Below, piece after piece: positions 22,700 through 33,358 of a stretch of DNA of 64,000 nt. The stretch is from Mesorhabditis belari (lineage: Eukaryota; Nematoda; Chromadorea; Rhabditida; Rhabditidae), in the NCBI GenBank assembly GCA_958450365.1, contig CAUEEP010000926.1, forward strand, positions 248,001-312,000, written 5' to 3'. How positions within the stretch are numbered: the first letter of the stretch is position 1; each line of letters starts with the position of its first letter. The notes under the pieces were generated by a model, which did no database searches, was not told where the DNA came from, and saw only the letters and a list, made by a program, of their open reading frames with translations. The position numbers were made by a program, and so were the translations under genes.

Positions 22700-23435
22700 C
22701 CTAATCAGAGCTAATTTCCGGGGTAGGCTTTTGTTTTGCGCAACTCAACATAACTCTCTTTCAAGTGGATCAATCTTTATGATTTTGGTTTCATTTTGTA
22801 GATCTCAATAAGTGCAAAGAAGTGACGAGTGCGCGTCACTCACCGATAGCTGAATATCTCATCAAATTGAGGGGTAAGCCATTTTAGCCAGTTTCGCCAT
22901 TTTATTTGCGCAACTCGCCATAACTTTCTTTCAAGTGGATCAATCTTTATGATTTTGGTGTTATTTTGTTGTACTTATTGAGATCTACAAAATGACACCA
23001 AAATCATAAAGATTGGTCCACTTAAAAAAAAGTTATGGCGAGTCGCGCAAACGACCCTGTTGCGCAAAAAAAGTTGCGAAAACTAGCCTACCCCTAAATT
23101 GATTTTCAGCATAAAATATCGATATTTATACTATTCATAATATAATTAATAGCACTATCTTATTATTGCAAAAAAATTGAGGGGTAGGCTAGTTTTCGCA
23201 ACTTTTTTGCGCAACAGGGTCCTTTTTGCGCAACTGGGTCGTTTGCGCAACTCACCATAACTTTTTTCAAGTGGATCAATCTTTATGATTTTGGTGTTAT
23301 TTTGTTGCACTTATTGAGATAAACAAAATGAAACCAAAATCATAAAGATTGATCCACTTGAAAAAAAGTTATGGTGAGTTGCGCAAAAGACCCAGTTGCG
23401 CAAATAAAATGACGGAAATTAGCCTACCCCCTAAA
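22700..23435. mobile_element. Palindromic repeat related to dep-1-like intron 11
   Basis: It contains three or more inverted copies of a unit with CGCCATAACTTTCTTTCAAG, TCAATCTTTATGATTTTGG and GATCTCAATAAGTGC, ending in GGGGTAGGCTA motifs. The internal stretch 23100-23170 corresponds, reversed, to 45103-45170. It carries a piece of dep-1-like exon 12 (22814-22849). Confidence 0.7.
22814..22849 (-). pseudogene. Inverted copy of the first 36 bases of dep-1-like exon 12
   Basis: The reverse complement equals 45713-45748 over all 36 bases and is followed on the same strand by the intron-11 acceptor (one difference in the adjoining ~60 bases). In the gene these bases encode [12 protein letters not shown], which fits the expected FN3 strand just before the PGRRFRFSV strand. 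The gene is therefore the likelier source and this the copy. Confidence 0.65.
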
Positions 23436-23834
23436 CAGACATTAACCAAACAACCATTGCTGAATTCAGTTAACAATTTGTTAAAAGATATTCAGTCAAT
23501 TGACTGAATACTCTGCTTAAGAAAGTCTTTTCATTCCTGTTTGCAAAGAAATAAAATAAAAATTTGAATATGATACTCAATTTGAAAACAGAAAACAGTG
23601 CAGTATTCAATTTTTCAAATTCAAATCCAGTCTGAGGTGAAAAGAAGACATTGAAAACTTAAAAATTCACTAGTTTTCTTTGTTCATTACCCTAGGGGGT
23701 ACTTATCGTAAATTCAAGCGTGTTTTCAGGAAGAGAAAGTGAGAAAGAACTGAAAAAGGGGGGCACAAAGGATGAAAAAGAAATGCACAAAGAAAGGAAA
23801 TGATGGATTGGCGGTGAATGCTTGCCCTTTTTAG

Positions 23835-23920
23835 ACCACATCGCACCTCTCGATGATGGATTGAGCATCGGCACACCACCGCAACAAGTCACACCATTTT
23901 ACTTCATTGGAGAGAACTTT
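23835..23920 (+). other. Possible exon scrap resembling the start of a pepsin-type protease core
   Basis: After a CCTTTTTAG acceptor-like site, one frame reads DDGLSIGTPPQQV. IGTPPQ is the well-known start of the A1 aspartic protease core. The following DTGS active-site motif is absent, and no donor or partner exons are evident. It could be chance. Confidence 0.18.
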
Positions 23921-24059
23921 TTCATTGCTAAAGCCATTTCATTTTCATTACTTTATAGTCTTTGCATTTGAAAGAGATTAATCTATATTCATTTTTCTAC
24001 ATAATAATGCACTTAGTTGCAAAATGCTAGAAGTTGCTTCAAAAGAAAAACCTTCGAAA

Positions 24060-24122
24060 AGCTGCGAGGACCGAGCCCTGATCTTGCGTGTGGCAGATCT
24101 AATCGTTATCCATTACGCTACT
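24060..24122 (-). pseudogene. Truncated tRNA-like sequence next to a MITE
   Basis: The reverse strand contains TAGCGTAATGGATAACG, like the D arm of tRNA-Arg, and a 3' part GGTCCTCGCAGC. The 5' acceptor strand is missing where the MITE begins at 24123. Its 3' part is repeated at about 24409-24434. Confidence 0.4.
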
Positions 24123-24283
24123 TACCGTAAATACTGTAATAGTACCCCCAGCCCCATAATGACGGTGCGGAGTGTTGCGTAGTCTAGCTTTGAATGCGTT
24201 TTTCTCGACACTGGTTTATGCTACAATGCGCGCTTAGGTATCAAATGAAAGCTGAAATTCAGGGCTATTTTTTGATACCAAAG
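24123..24283. mobile_element. MITE family A, left part
   Basis: Starts TACCGTAAATACTG and ends at GATACCAAAG, then runs into ATCATTGCTAACGATTAC, exactly as the copy at 1206 does. The two therefore share a truncation and its flank. It is bracketed by a ~110-bp direct repeat (about 23948-24048 and 24297-24398). Confidence 0.8.
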
Positions 24284-24419
24284 ATCATTGCTAACGATTA
24301 CTTTATAGTCTTTGCATTTGAAAGAGATTAATCTATATTCATTTTTCTACATAATAATGCACTTAGTTGCAAAATGCTAGAAGTTGCTTCAAAAGAAAAA
24401 ACTCTGAAAAGCTGCGAGG

Positions 24420-24608
24420 ACCGAACCCTGATCTGTATCCGGTGGCGTATCCGAAGTTGTCGAAAATATTGAAGTTGGTGTCTAAAAACAGTCAGTTTAG
24501 AAGTATGATATTTAACTCATACTTGCTTCCCCTCAATGTTTCCTTGTCGTGATTGTCGCGGCGTTTGAATTGCTGCAGTTTGCGAGCACCTCTTACAATC
24601 TCCTTTCG
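24420..24608 (+). pseudogene. Possible broken coding fragment, membrane-protein-like
   Basis: The frame 24427-24549 reads LYPVAYPKLSKILKLV and onward. An overlapping frame, open to 24608, reads FLVVIVAAFELLQFASTSYN, a hydrophobic helix. One frameshift near 24540 would join them. Base composition is higher in GC than its neighbours. It may be a remnant of a membrane protein gene, but the family is not recognised and no flanking exons were found. Confidence 0.3.
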
Positions 24609-24866
24609 TAATACCTACCGTAAATACTGTAATAGTATCCCACGCCCATAATGACGATGCGGAGTGTTGCGTCGTCTAGCTTTGAATGAGTTTTTCTCGA
24701 CACTAGTTTATGCTACAATGCGCGTTTAGGTATCAAAAAATAGCCCTGAATTTCAGCTATTTTTTGATACCAAAGACACATTTTTTGAAAATACGGGCGC
24801 TTCGCAAAAAATGAAATACTAAAAAACTTTTGCGACTACGCGACTGTACGAGGGGGTGCGGTACTA

Positions 24867-25796
24867 CAGGGTGCGGCCAAAATATCCGGCGGAACGTACT
24901 TTTTGCCATAATACTGCGAAAACTCATTTATTCACGCTTCTTTTTATGTTTATGCATTTTTTTATTCTTTTTTATATGTTTCAATTATTTTTTTGATAAA
25001 TAAGTGAAACAAAGACTTAAGAAATGCAAAGTTTTGTTGCGGCGTTTGAAGGGTGGCACGCATCGGAGGGTTCTCTGGTCGGATGAAGCGCCATTCACAA
25101 TTGAGCAGGAATTCAACAAGCAAAATAATCGGATTTTAACAAAAGATGTTGCCACGGCAAATTCTCAGGGAAGAATTGTCCAAAAATCGGCTCATCCAAA
25201 ATCGTTGATGGTTTGGGCCGGGGTGACCGCTGATGGAAAAACACCTCTTGTTTTTGTGCAGCCAGGTGTGAAAATTGATCAAAATTACTACGAAAAAGAA
25301 ATTTTGATGAGGCATATGAAGCCTTGGGCTGATAATCACTTTTCTGGAGCACCTTGGATCTTTCAACAAGATTCTGCACCAGCACATCGTGCAAAAAGAC
25401 CATGGAGTGGTTTGCCAAGCAAAACGTGGATTTCATTACCCCGGAAGAATGGCCTGCAAATTCACCTGACATCAATCCTATGGATTTCGCCATATGGGGA
25501 ATCTTGAAGGCAAAGGTCTCATCAGCTCCACATGCTAATTTGGATGATCTGAAAGCCACCCTTATCAAGGAATGGGCAAAAATCCCCGTTGAGACTCTCC
25601 GTGCCGCGGTCGACGATGTGCAGAAGCGACTTAGGGCTTGCATGAAGGAAAAAGGAGGAAACTTTGAGATTTAACTGTTTTTATTTTGTTATTTGGACTG
25701 TTGTTGTTATTTTCAGTAAAATTCTATAAAGCTTTTCTGCTAATTTTCTGAAGACCAGTCGGTCTTTTCATCGCCGGATATTTTGGCCGCACCCTG
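24867..25796 (+). mobile_element. Deleted maT-type (DD37D) mariner element, 930 bp
   Basis: Terminal inverted repeats of 25 bp begin CAGGGTGCGGCCAAAATA, and the element is flanked by TA on both sides (24865-24866 and 25797-25798). It encodes the C-terminal two thirds of a transposase. It inserted into a MITE (24616-25815), whose right end resumes at 25797. Confidence 0.9.
25004..25674 (+). pseudogene. maT (DD37D) mariner transposase, N-terminally deleted and frameshifted
   Basis: The first frame (25004 to about 25398) has VLWSDEAPF (first catalytic Asp), LMVWAGV and FQQDSAPAHRAK (second Asp). The frame shifts in an A run near 25395-25399 and continues to 25674 with NSPDINPMDFAIWG (third Asp). 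Allowing for one lost base, 37 residues separate the second and third Asp, which places it in the DD37D maT group. The N-terminal helix-turn-helix DNA-binding region is missing, so the element is dead. Confidence 0.9.
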
Positions 25797-25815
25797 TATT
25801 ACAGTATTTACGGTA

Positions 25816-26465
25816 AGTACTTTTATTCGGTTAGAAAGAAGCCTTTTAAAGCATCCTTTCGCGCTTTTCCCTAGTTTACTGTAATCAAATATCAAAGACG
25901 ACTTTTTCTCGTGTTTTTCTATGTAGATTTTATGCTTAACTTGCAAATGCATCCTATTTTGCTCGCTCATTTCCCAAGCTAATCCACCAGAAAGAATGCG
26001 TTTCTATTTTGGGCAAAAGGTTTAAAAAGGAAAGATCTGTTTTCCCATTTCATATTTTTCTTTTGGTATTCTTTCTTCTTCAACCATAGCGTTCTGGAAA
26101 TTGGTTTGGCCTTGGGTTCCCACTTCTTTTCTTCTTTCCCCAATTCATAAAAGAAATGGTCAAAGAGAAAGAGAGAGAGAGAGAGGTGAATTGTGAATAA
26201 AAGAGGTAGAGATTGTTTACGGTCTTTTACAATACTCCCCCCTTCCATTTCCCTCAATCTCTTCACTCATAAAGAACAACAATTAGTGAATCGAATCGAA
26301 CCACTTTCCAAAATCATCATCAAAACGGCTAAACGCCAACTTATTAGTCAATTTTCAAACAAATAAATTTCTCTGTATTATTTTAAACCTTAAACTTGTA
26401 CACTTCAAATACTTTGAAATACTAAATTTTATGGAAAATAGTTAAAGTTTGTTTTCTTGTTTTAA
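25816..26465. other. No gene seen
   Basis: Mixed AT-rich sequence with a (GA)n run at 26168-26185. The minus-strand frames here do not look like proteins. Confidence 0.45.
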
Positions 26466-26925
26466 AAATAAGTTAATTGTACTAGTTAATTGTACTTGTT
26501 AATTGTACTAGTGGATTGTACTAGTGGATTGTACTAGTTGATTGTACTACTTGATTGTACTAGTTGATTGTACTAGTTGTACTAGTTGATTGTACTAGTG
26601 GATTGTACTAGTTGATTGTACTAGTTGTACTAGTTGATTGTACTACTTGATTGTACTAGTTGATTGTACTAGTTGATTGTACTAGTTGATTGTACTAGTT
26701 GTACTAGTTGATTGTACTAGTGGATTGTACTAGTTGATTGTACTAGTTGATTGTACTAGTTGTACTAGTTGATTGTATTAGTTGATTGTACTAGTTGATT
26801 GTACTAGTTAATTGTACTAGTTGATAGTACTAGTTAATTGTACTAGTGGATTGTACTAGTTGATTGTACTAGTTGATAGTACTAGTTAATTGTACTAGTT
26901 AATTGTACTAGCTAATTGTATTGAA
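26466..26925. repeat. 13-bp minisatellite (TTGATTGTACTAG)
   Basis: About 35 units over 460 bp, with shortened TTGTACTAG units interspersed. The CTAG/GTAC content makes it highly self-complementary. Confidence 0.9.
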
Positions 26926-27442
26926 ACGGATAACCTTGAGAAATTTAATGCCATCTAAAATCTAAATCCAATCTAATCTAAATCCAAATCTAAAATCCCA
27001 CCAATTTAAGCAATTATCTTTAAACTTTAAACATTTTATTCTTAAGGTAAGCATTCATTCGCAGTTTTAAACTTGAAATACATGTCAAAATTTAAAAACT
27101 TTAATCTAGATTCTCTTGGAATCTTATACTTATACTATCTTACTTTACCTAGGATTGTTGACAAAAGCTTTTCTATATCAACGTTCCAATTTTAAACTAT
27201 TGTATCTGCTATTTAATCCAAAAAAAAAAGCTAATCTCTTAATCTCTAGTAAAGTTTAATAACTATTTAATAACTAAAATAAGTAAGAGCTTTCAAAAAC
27301 AATGCTAACCTTTTTCAAAGTTTTCAAATTATGACATGTATTTAAAGTTGGGAACGAATGGGTTTCCTTATTGCTCGCTTGTTTTCCGCTCAAGTTTAAA
27401 ACTGGAAATGAATGCTTACCTTAAGAATAAAATACGCTAAGC

Positions 27443-27671
27443 AGGAGTACGCGATGATACCCTTTACCCGGTCTTCTATTCGAAGAAATACGGTATACAT
27501 GCCAGTTTTAAACTATACATGTCATAATTTGAAAACTTTCTAGACTCTAGACTCTCTTGGAATCTTATAGCTTACCTAGGATTGTTGACAAAAGCTTTTC
27601 TATATCAACGTTTCAATTTTAAGTACGCGATGATACCCTTTACCCGGTCTTCTATTCGAAGAAATACGGTA
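27443..27671. repeat. Two solo ends of element family E in a duplicated block
   Basis: GTACGCGATGATACCC followed by CGGTCTTCTATTCGAAGAAA and TACGGTA occurs at 27450-27495 and 27622-27671. The region around them (27060-27240 and 27500-27720) is itself an imperfect direct duplication with ACCTAGGATTGTTGACAAAA. Confidence 0.65.
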
Positions 27672-27786
27672 GTTTAAAACTGGAAATGAATGCTTACCTT
27701 AAGAATAAAATGTTTTAATAATTTAATAATTAAAATAAGTAAATAATGCTAGCATTTCAAAAACAATGCTAACATTTCTAATGCAG

Positions 27787-28072
27787 AAAAATTTTCGTCA
27801 TTGGTTTGACCTTGGATTTGATGTGGATGGAGACGTATGTAAATCGCCTTTTTTTTCATTCAAAAATTCCTTCTTTACAGAAGAAAAGAAGTCGTCATAA
27901 TGATAGCTCTCTTCGTTCTCTTATTTCATTATTGTTTGTGGTTTTGGTGATGTGTCAAAACTGTCAAAAAGGGAAGGCTAATCTGGGGGTCAAATTGGTG
28001 CAATTTTTCGTCTTTTTTCTACCATTTAGCTCACCATTTATATCATTTACCATTAATAATTATGAAATTTAA
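27787..28072 (+). CDS. Possible terminal two exons of an unrecognised gene
   Basis: 27787-27834 encodes KNFRHWFDLGFDVDGD and ends at a GTATGT donor. A 46-bp intron ends in TTCTTTACAG. 27881-28072 continues in phase with a basic stretch, a hydrophobic helix (LRSLISLLFVVLVMC) and a stop. FDVDGD recalls an EF-hand loop, but the rest of that motif is missing. No upstream exon is visible in the repeats before it. It could be a spurious pair. Confidence 0.25.
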
Positions 28073-28149
28073 TGAAAATTCAAAAAAAACTGGCTTTGAT
28101 TTTCTTTAATATTTGGTTAAAAATCGTTTCCAGACTAGCCATGCTGAAT

Positions 28150-28530
28150 TGTGGCTTTATTGCTGTAAATGGATTCTAGAGTTGTTATTTTGCTGTAAAA
28201 TGGATTCTAGAGTTGTTATTTTGCTGTAAATGTGTTCTAGAGTTGTTATTTGGCTGTAAATGTGTTCTAGAGTTGTTATTTGGCTGTAAATGTGTTCTAG
28301 AGTTGTTATTTGGCTGTAAATGTGTTCTAGAGTTGTTCATTTTGCTGTAAATGTGTTCTAGAGTTGTTCATTTTGCTGTAAATGGATTCTAGAGTTGTTA
28401 TTTTGCTGTAAATGTGTTCTAGAGTTGTTATTTTGCTGTAAATGGATTCTAGAGTTCTTCATTTTGCTGTAAATGGATTCTAGAGTTGTTATTTTGCTGT
28501 AAATGTGTTCTAGAGTTCTTCATTTTGTTT
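28150..28530. repeat. 30-bp minisatellite (TTGCTGTAAATGTGTTCTAG)
   Basis: About 12 units. The main variants are GGATTCTAG against GTGTTCTAG and GTTATT against GTTCATT. Confidence 0.9.
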
Positions 28531-29052
28531 GTTTGTCGATAGCTACAATGGTACAACAATTTGATCACTTCAAAGACTAATTTTCTTGTTAAAAGAAAGT
28601 CGAAGTACTTTTTTTAAGCTCTTTATTTTCGTCAAAGTGGGGGAAATGGCTAAAAGCTCGTTTTCCCCTTGTAAACCTATTGAAAATCCTAATCGAAAAT
28701 ACCTTTTTTTATACTCTATCCTATTGTTAGCCATCGATGATTGTTGTTATATTTGTTTGTTGTTCTAAAGGCTTTCCGAATCATTTCTTTTCTTTTCTCC
28801 AATTGGACGATGCTTGAGTCAAGGGTTTTCCACACGTTTCCCTTTTCTTTTTGCAAAACACTCTCCCATCTTCGTTAAACATTTCCGGATTTCCGGATTC
28901 CTACAATAGTTTTTTTCTCTGTCTAATAGCCGTAAAAGCATTGTCAATTTTCACACTTTTACATAGATTTACCTTTTTTTTCCAGATTTACTTATGCTTT
29001 CATGTTTTCAATAAGATTATTGCTTGTGTTCGTCTACATTTTCATAGCTATC
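28531..29052. other. No gene seen
   Basis: Between the 30-bp minisatellite and the composite mariner. The open frames here have low-complexity translations. Confidence 0.45.
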
Positions 29053-29054
29053 TA

Positions 29055-29912
29055 TTGGGTTGGTGAATTGAGAACTGCAGGACTTTGAACTAAAATTTAT
29101 TCAACATAAAACCATCAATTCATTCGAAATAATTTCCATTATTATTGACGACTTCTGCCCATTTTACAGGCAATTTGCGGATTCCTCTTTCGTGGTAGGA
29201 TTTTGGTTTTGAATCGAAAAACTTTCAATGCCAATTTTTGACTACTTCTTCCGAATCGAAGTGTTCTCCCGCAAGCTTATTACTCATGATCCGGAATAAA
29301 TAGTAATCAAAAGGGGCGAGGTCCGGACTGTATGGGGAATGCGCCAAAAGTTCCCAAACAAGGCTATTTATTTTAGAGCTAGTCAGTTTTTGAATTGAAA
29401 GCGAGGGTTGGTGAATTGAAAACTGCCGGACTTTGAACTAAAATTTATTCAACATAAAACCATCAATTCATTCCAAATAATTTCCATTATTATTGACGAC
29501 TTCTGCCCATTTTACAGGCAATTTGCGGATTCCTCTTTCGTAGTAGGATTTTGGTTTGTGTGTGTGAGACTCAAAAATCGAGGACTGGAGATGTCCTAGT
29601 TTGAGCGTTTTCTTCAAAAGAAACCCATTTTGGTGTCAACAGAAAAGTTGTAGAGAATCAAAAATTAGGCTTATGGCCAAATTTCCAAAAAGATACACTT
29701 GGTAGTTTCGCTGAAAATGCAATTTTTGTGAAAATTCGTAAATTTGGCATTTCTTGAAAACCAGTTTTTGAAGCGTTCTGAAAATTTGGATATAAGCTTG
29801 ATTTTTGATTCTCTACAACTTTTCCATTGACACCAAAATGGGTTTCTTTTGAAGAAAGTGCTCAAACTGTCACATATGACAATAGCCGGCCGTTTTCAAT
29901 TCACCAACCCAA
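29055..29912 (-). mobile_element. Composite mariner derivative, 858 bp, copy 2 (inverted)
   Basis: Same components as 12889-13765 in reverse order and orientation, with TTGGGTTGGTGAATTG ends and TA at both sides. The two copies, 16 kb apart and inverted, could recombine to invert the DNA between them, including the receptor gene. Confidence 0.8.
29120..29362 (-). pseudogene. Mariner (DD34D) transposase C-terminal fragment, minus strand
   Basis: Reverse-strand copy of the fragment at 13458-13700, with the same SPDLAPFDYYLF motif and the same in-frame stop. The stop therefore predates the spread of the composite element. Confidence 0.8.
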
Positions 29913-30404
29913 TAGTTATCTAGTTTTAATGTTCAATTTAAGTCTACTTTCCTAATTGAAGAATATTTTCATTTTCCTAAACTTTCTCTATCACTTATTA
30001 AAGTAGAAGCTTCCGAGTTTTCCAGTAAATATCTTTCTTTTCTTTTGTCTGTTGAACTAAACCAAAACCGGGTTTCCTTATTACTCGCTTGTTTCCCCCT
30101 CAAGTTATTCTTAGGAAAGAAAAAGTTGAAAATTGCTTAAAAAGTCATACTCTTTCATTGGGTGGGTGGGTAAAAAGAAAAGAACCAGTTCTCTTATGAC
30201 TTCTTTTAGAGGGGAAGGGTGGTTGGGTTGGAAAGGAGCAACGGCACTCTTCTCTTAGTGTCTATATGTCTTCAATGAAAGAGAAGGAATCCAGGTTAGT
30301 GCTTCAAACTCATATTTCACCGAGTGAATGCTGACTACTGAAATTTACGGCTTGTATTTCTACAGTAGCCTTACATCTACAGTAGCCTTACAGCCACCTC
30401 TGCA

Positions 30405-30490
30405 AGCTTTAGCCTGAGCCTTAGCCTGAGCCTTAGCCTGAGCCTGAGCCTGAGCCTTAGCCTGAGCCTGAGCCTGAGCCTGAGCAATCC
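30405..30490. repeat. 6-bp tandem repeat (GCCTGA/GCCTTA)
   Basis: About 12 hexamers in a row, amid CTACAGTAGC-type sequences (30355-30790). Confidence 0.75.
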
Positions 30491-31639
30491 TTACAACTAC
30501 CGTAGCCTGCAATCAACGTACTATAAGAACTACAGTACTCTCTACTGTAACCTTTATAGTAATCGCTGTTTCAGATGTAGTTACAGACTGTAGCTGGTTT
30601 GTTTAAATCCCAATGCTAACCCAAGCCAATTGAAAGTCGTTGACTTTTTTTCTTGGCTTAGATTGACTTGACTTGGCTTTTTGCTCCACCCCTGGCTACA
30701 GTACTAGTCTACTAACCTCCACCTGCAACAACTGCGTTCCCTATATTCTCTAAGTAGCTACAGTATCTCTACAGTACTCCACAGTAATCCCATTTTTCCT
30801 CTTCGAAAACTGATCAGACAAATCAACCGCGACAATCAACTAAACGTTCACCTCTTCCGTGACATCACCATCACCACAAAAATGTTTTCTTTTTCTAGGA
30901 GAAAGCCGGAATATTATAGAACGCAAACATCTCTTTTTCCTCTTCCGATCATTTTTCTTTCTCATTCGATTCAACCTGTGCGCACCAAGTGCCTTTTTCT
31001 TCTTTTTCTTTTGCCAAAAACGGTAGCACTTACAATCGTTTTTACGCAATGAATGCATGACTATCCAGGCGATTTTTTTTTTCATCTAAACAATTTTGTT
31101 TTCCAATTTTGCAGTTTCTTTTTGAGTTGATCTGTTTTTAAAATGGGCTCACTTGATTTCTTGCTTCAGTTTTTTTATTATTTTATAACTTTTAAATAAC
31201 TTTCTTACCACACTTATAAAATCTTTCAATATTTTTCAATTTTTCAATAGATTTGAGACCGCGGGGAACTCATTTCCAAAGAAGCTACAATTGTTTTCCT
31301 GTATTTTTTCTCTTCTTAGCTGAGATCAGGCTAAACCAGGTCAGAAGGCAAGGTCTAGAACTGCTTTCTGGCATGTTCAAGGATTTTTGTTTGACCGGCT
31401 GGTTTTGGCAAGATTTTGGCCTAACAATGGGTCTTATTCTAGCCTCTTGATCAGGAAAAATTGCTTTTAGAACAACTTTGATCGTCTCTATTTCTTTATT
31501 TTTGACTCAAATCAAAAAAATAATTTCATTGCATATAGGCAAATTTGAAACGTCTTTACCTGAAGTCTGTTTTCGGGGAGAGGGCTGACCTTGAGGGTTT
31601 AGGAAAGGATGGATTGAAGGAGTCAATGAAAAGAAAAGA

Positions 31640-31642
31640 ACA

Positions 31643-31687
<45 letters not shown>

Positions 31688-31700
31688 GAAGAAAGAAAGG
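31640..31700. repeat. (GAAA)n microsatellite
   Basis: AGAAAGAAAG run of about 50 bp. Confidence 0.85.
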
Positions 31701-32654
31701 AATAAATGAGGATTGAGAAAACGAAGGAGGGAAAACCTTCAAAAAGATTCACACAAAAGTAACCGTTTATGTATCCTTTTCTTTTTTGATCTCTTCCGGT
31801 TTCGATACAATCACACTTCTATCAATTGGAGTGTACTTGACGACAATGAGTTGACCTTATTGACTATAGTTGACTGGGCTGTATTAGCCAATGGTTTGTA
31901 GATTTATGTTCCGTTTATGTTTGCAATTCTATGACACAACTGCTGACATTGTTTTCTATGAGATTCTTGCTCCATAACTTCAAACTCAAACGTAACTTAT
32001 CTCGTCATTTCAGCTTTAACAATTACCATATAATATTTAAGCAGTAACTTGTCTTTTCAATAGAAAATAAGTTAACGTTTCAATAGAAAAATTTAACAAA
32101 AAAAAGTCCGATCGGTAAATAAGTTGATCGTCATTGTATGCGTCATTTTATCGCCATTTTATCGTCTGTTGCCAGAAATAGCCGTCTGTTGCCAGTTGCC
32201 ACTTCTTCATTTCTTTTGTCAGATTGTTAATAATCGGCAAACATACTTACAATTAATATAAAAAAAAAATAGCAGAATCTCTTTAAACAATTGTAAGTCT
32301 GTTTGCTCATCATTAACAATCTCTCAGACAAATTGGTGACAAATAGAAATGGAGCATGACGGACCGCTTCTCTCAACGATTTCTCGGTTCAGGTTCATTT
32401 CATTTCATAAGACTCAATCTTTTCCCCTTTCCCCTTTTAGTCTTTTCTTTCTTTTAAAAGCATTCGTGCACCATGTCCCACCACTGTTTGCATACCATTG
32501 ATGGGGTACGCGAGAGGAACCTATGCTCTATCCACTCATTCCCATTCCACCACCATTCCTCTCTTTCTTAGACTTTCTTTTGTTTATGTCTCTAAGGATC
32601 AGATATTGATTTCGTTTCTGTATTTTGAGATTTCGACCTTGGGAAGTGTTCAGG

Positions 32655-32830
32655 GCTTTAGGGCCTTTAGGCTAAGCCTGTAGGTTAAGCCTGTGGGCCA
32701 AGTCTGTAGGCCAAGCCTGTAGCCTGTGAGCAAAGCCTTTAGGCCAAGCCTGTAAGCCAAGCCTGTAAGCCAAGCCTGTAAGCCAAGCCTTTAGGCCAAA
32801 CCTGTAAGCCAAGCCTATAAGCCAAGCCTG
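32655..32830. repeat. ~14-bp tandem repeat (GCCAAGCCTGTAA)
   Basis: About 12 imperfect copies, with variants TTAGGCC and GTGAGC. Confidence 0.8.
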
Positions 32831-33296
32831 GATATCAATCCGTTGCAAATCGTTTAAAGTTTAAAATATTCTGATCTAGAATTTTTCAACTTTAATCTTT
32901 CATAGAGTTTGTGTTTTGTTATTTTGTTTATTTGTTTGATTTTTTTGTTTTATTCTTCTCAAATCTTCTCTCGATTTACTCCCAAATCTTTTTTCTATCC
33001 ACAACAATCAAGTCTTTTGAATTAAAGAGTCAATGTTGAAAACGAGTTTTCTTTTCTGTTCTGTTCTCTTCTGTTTTGTTCGTTTTTTGCTCTGTTGTAT
33101 CAAAAGCTTCTCGTTTTCTTTTCTCAAAGTCAAATAGTACAATGAAGGTGAGGAATGGGTGAGAATGATAGATCCGGCATCACTTTTCCCTATCTATTCT
33201 CAAATCTATAATACTTTAGGTGATTATTCACTTATTTTTATAGATTTTATGTAGATTCACATCTAAATTTGAGCTTGTCAAAGTCTAACTCGTTTT

Positions 33297-33358
33297 CGTT
33301 CTGAACTTGCGAATGGACTTGCGAATGGACTTGCGAATGCACTAGCGAATGCACTTGC
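33297..33358. repeat. ~14-bp tandem repeat (ACTTGCGAATGG)
   Basis: Four to five copies. Confidence 0.65.

Larger units (their letters stand above)
24616..25815. mobile_element. MITE family A (TACCGTAAATACTG ends), interrupted by the maT element
   Basis: The left part 24616-24866 and right end 25797-25815 together make a ~270-bp element like that at 19878-20132. The termini read TACCGTAAATACTGTAATAG. The interruption shows that this MITE was there before the maT insertion. Confidence 0.85.

Noticed and set aside
25113..25643. 176-codon minus-strand open frame
   Set aside because: Antisense shadow of the maT transposase.
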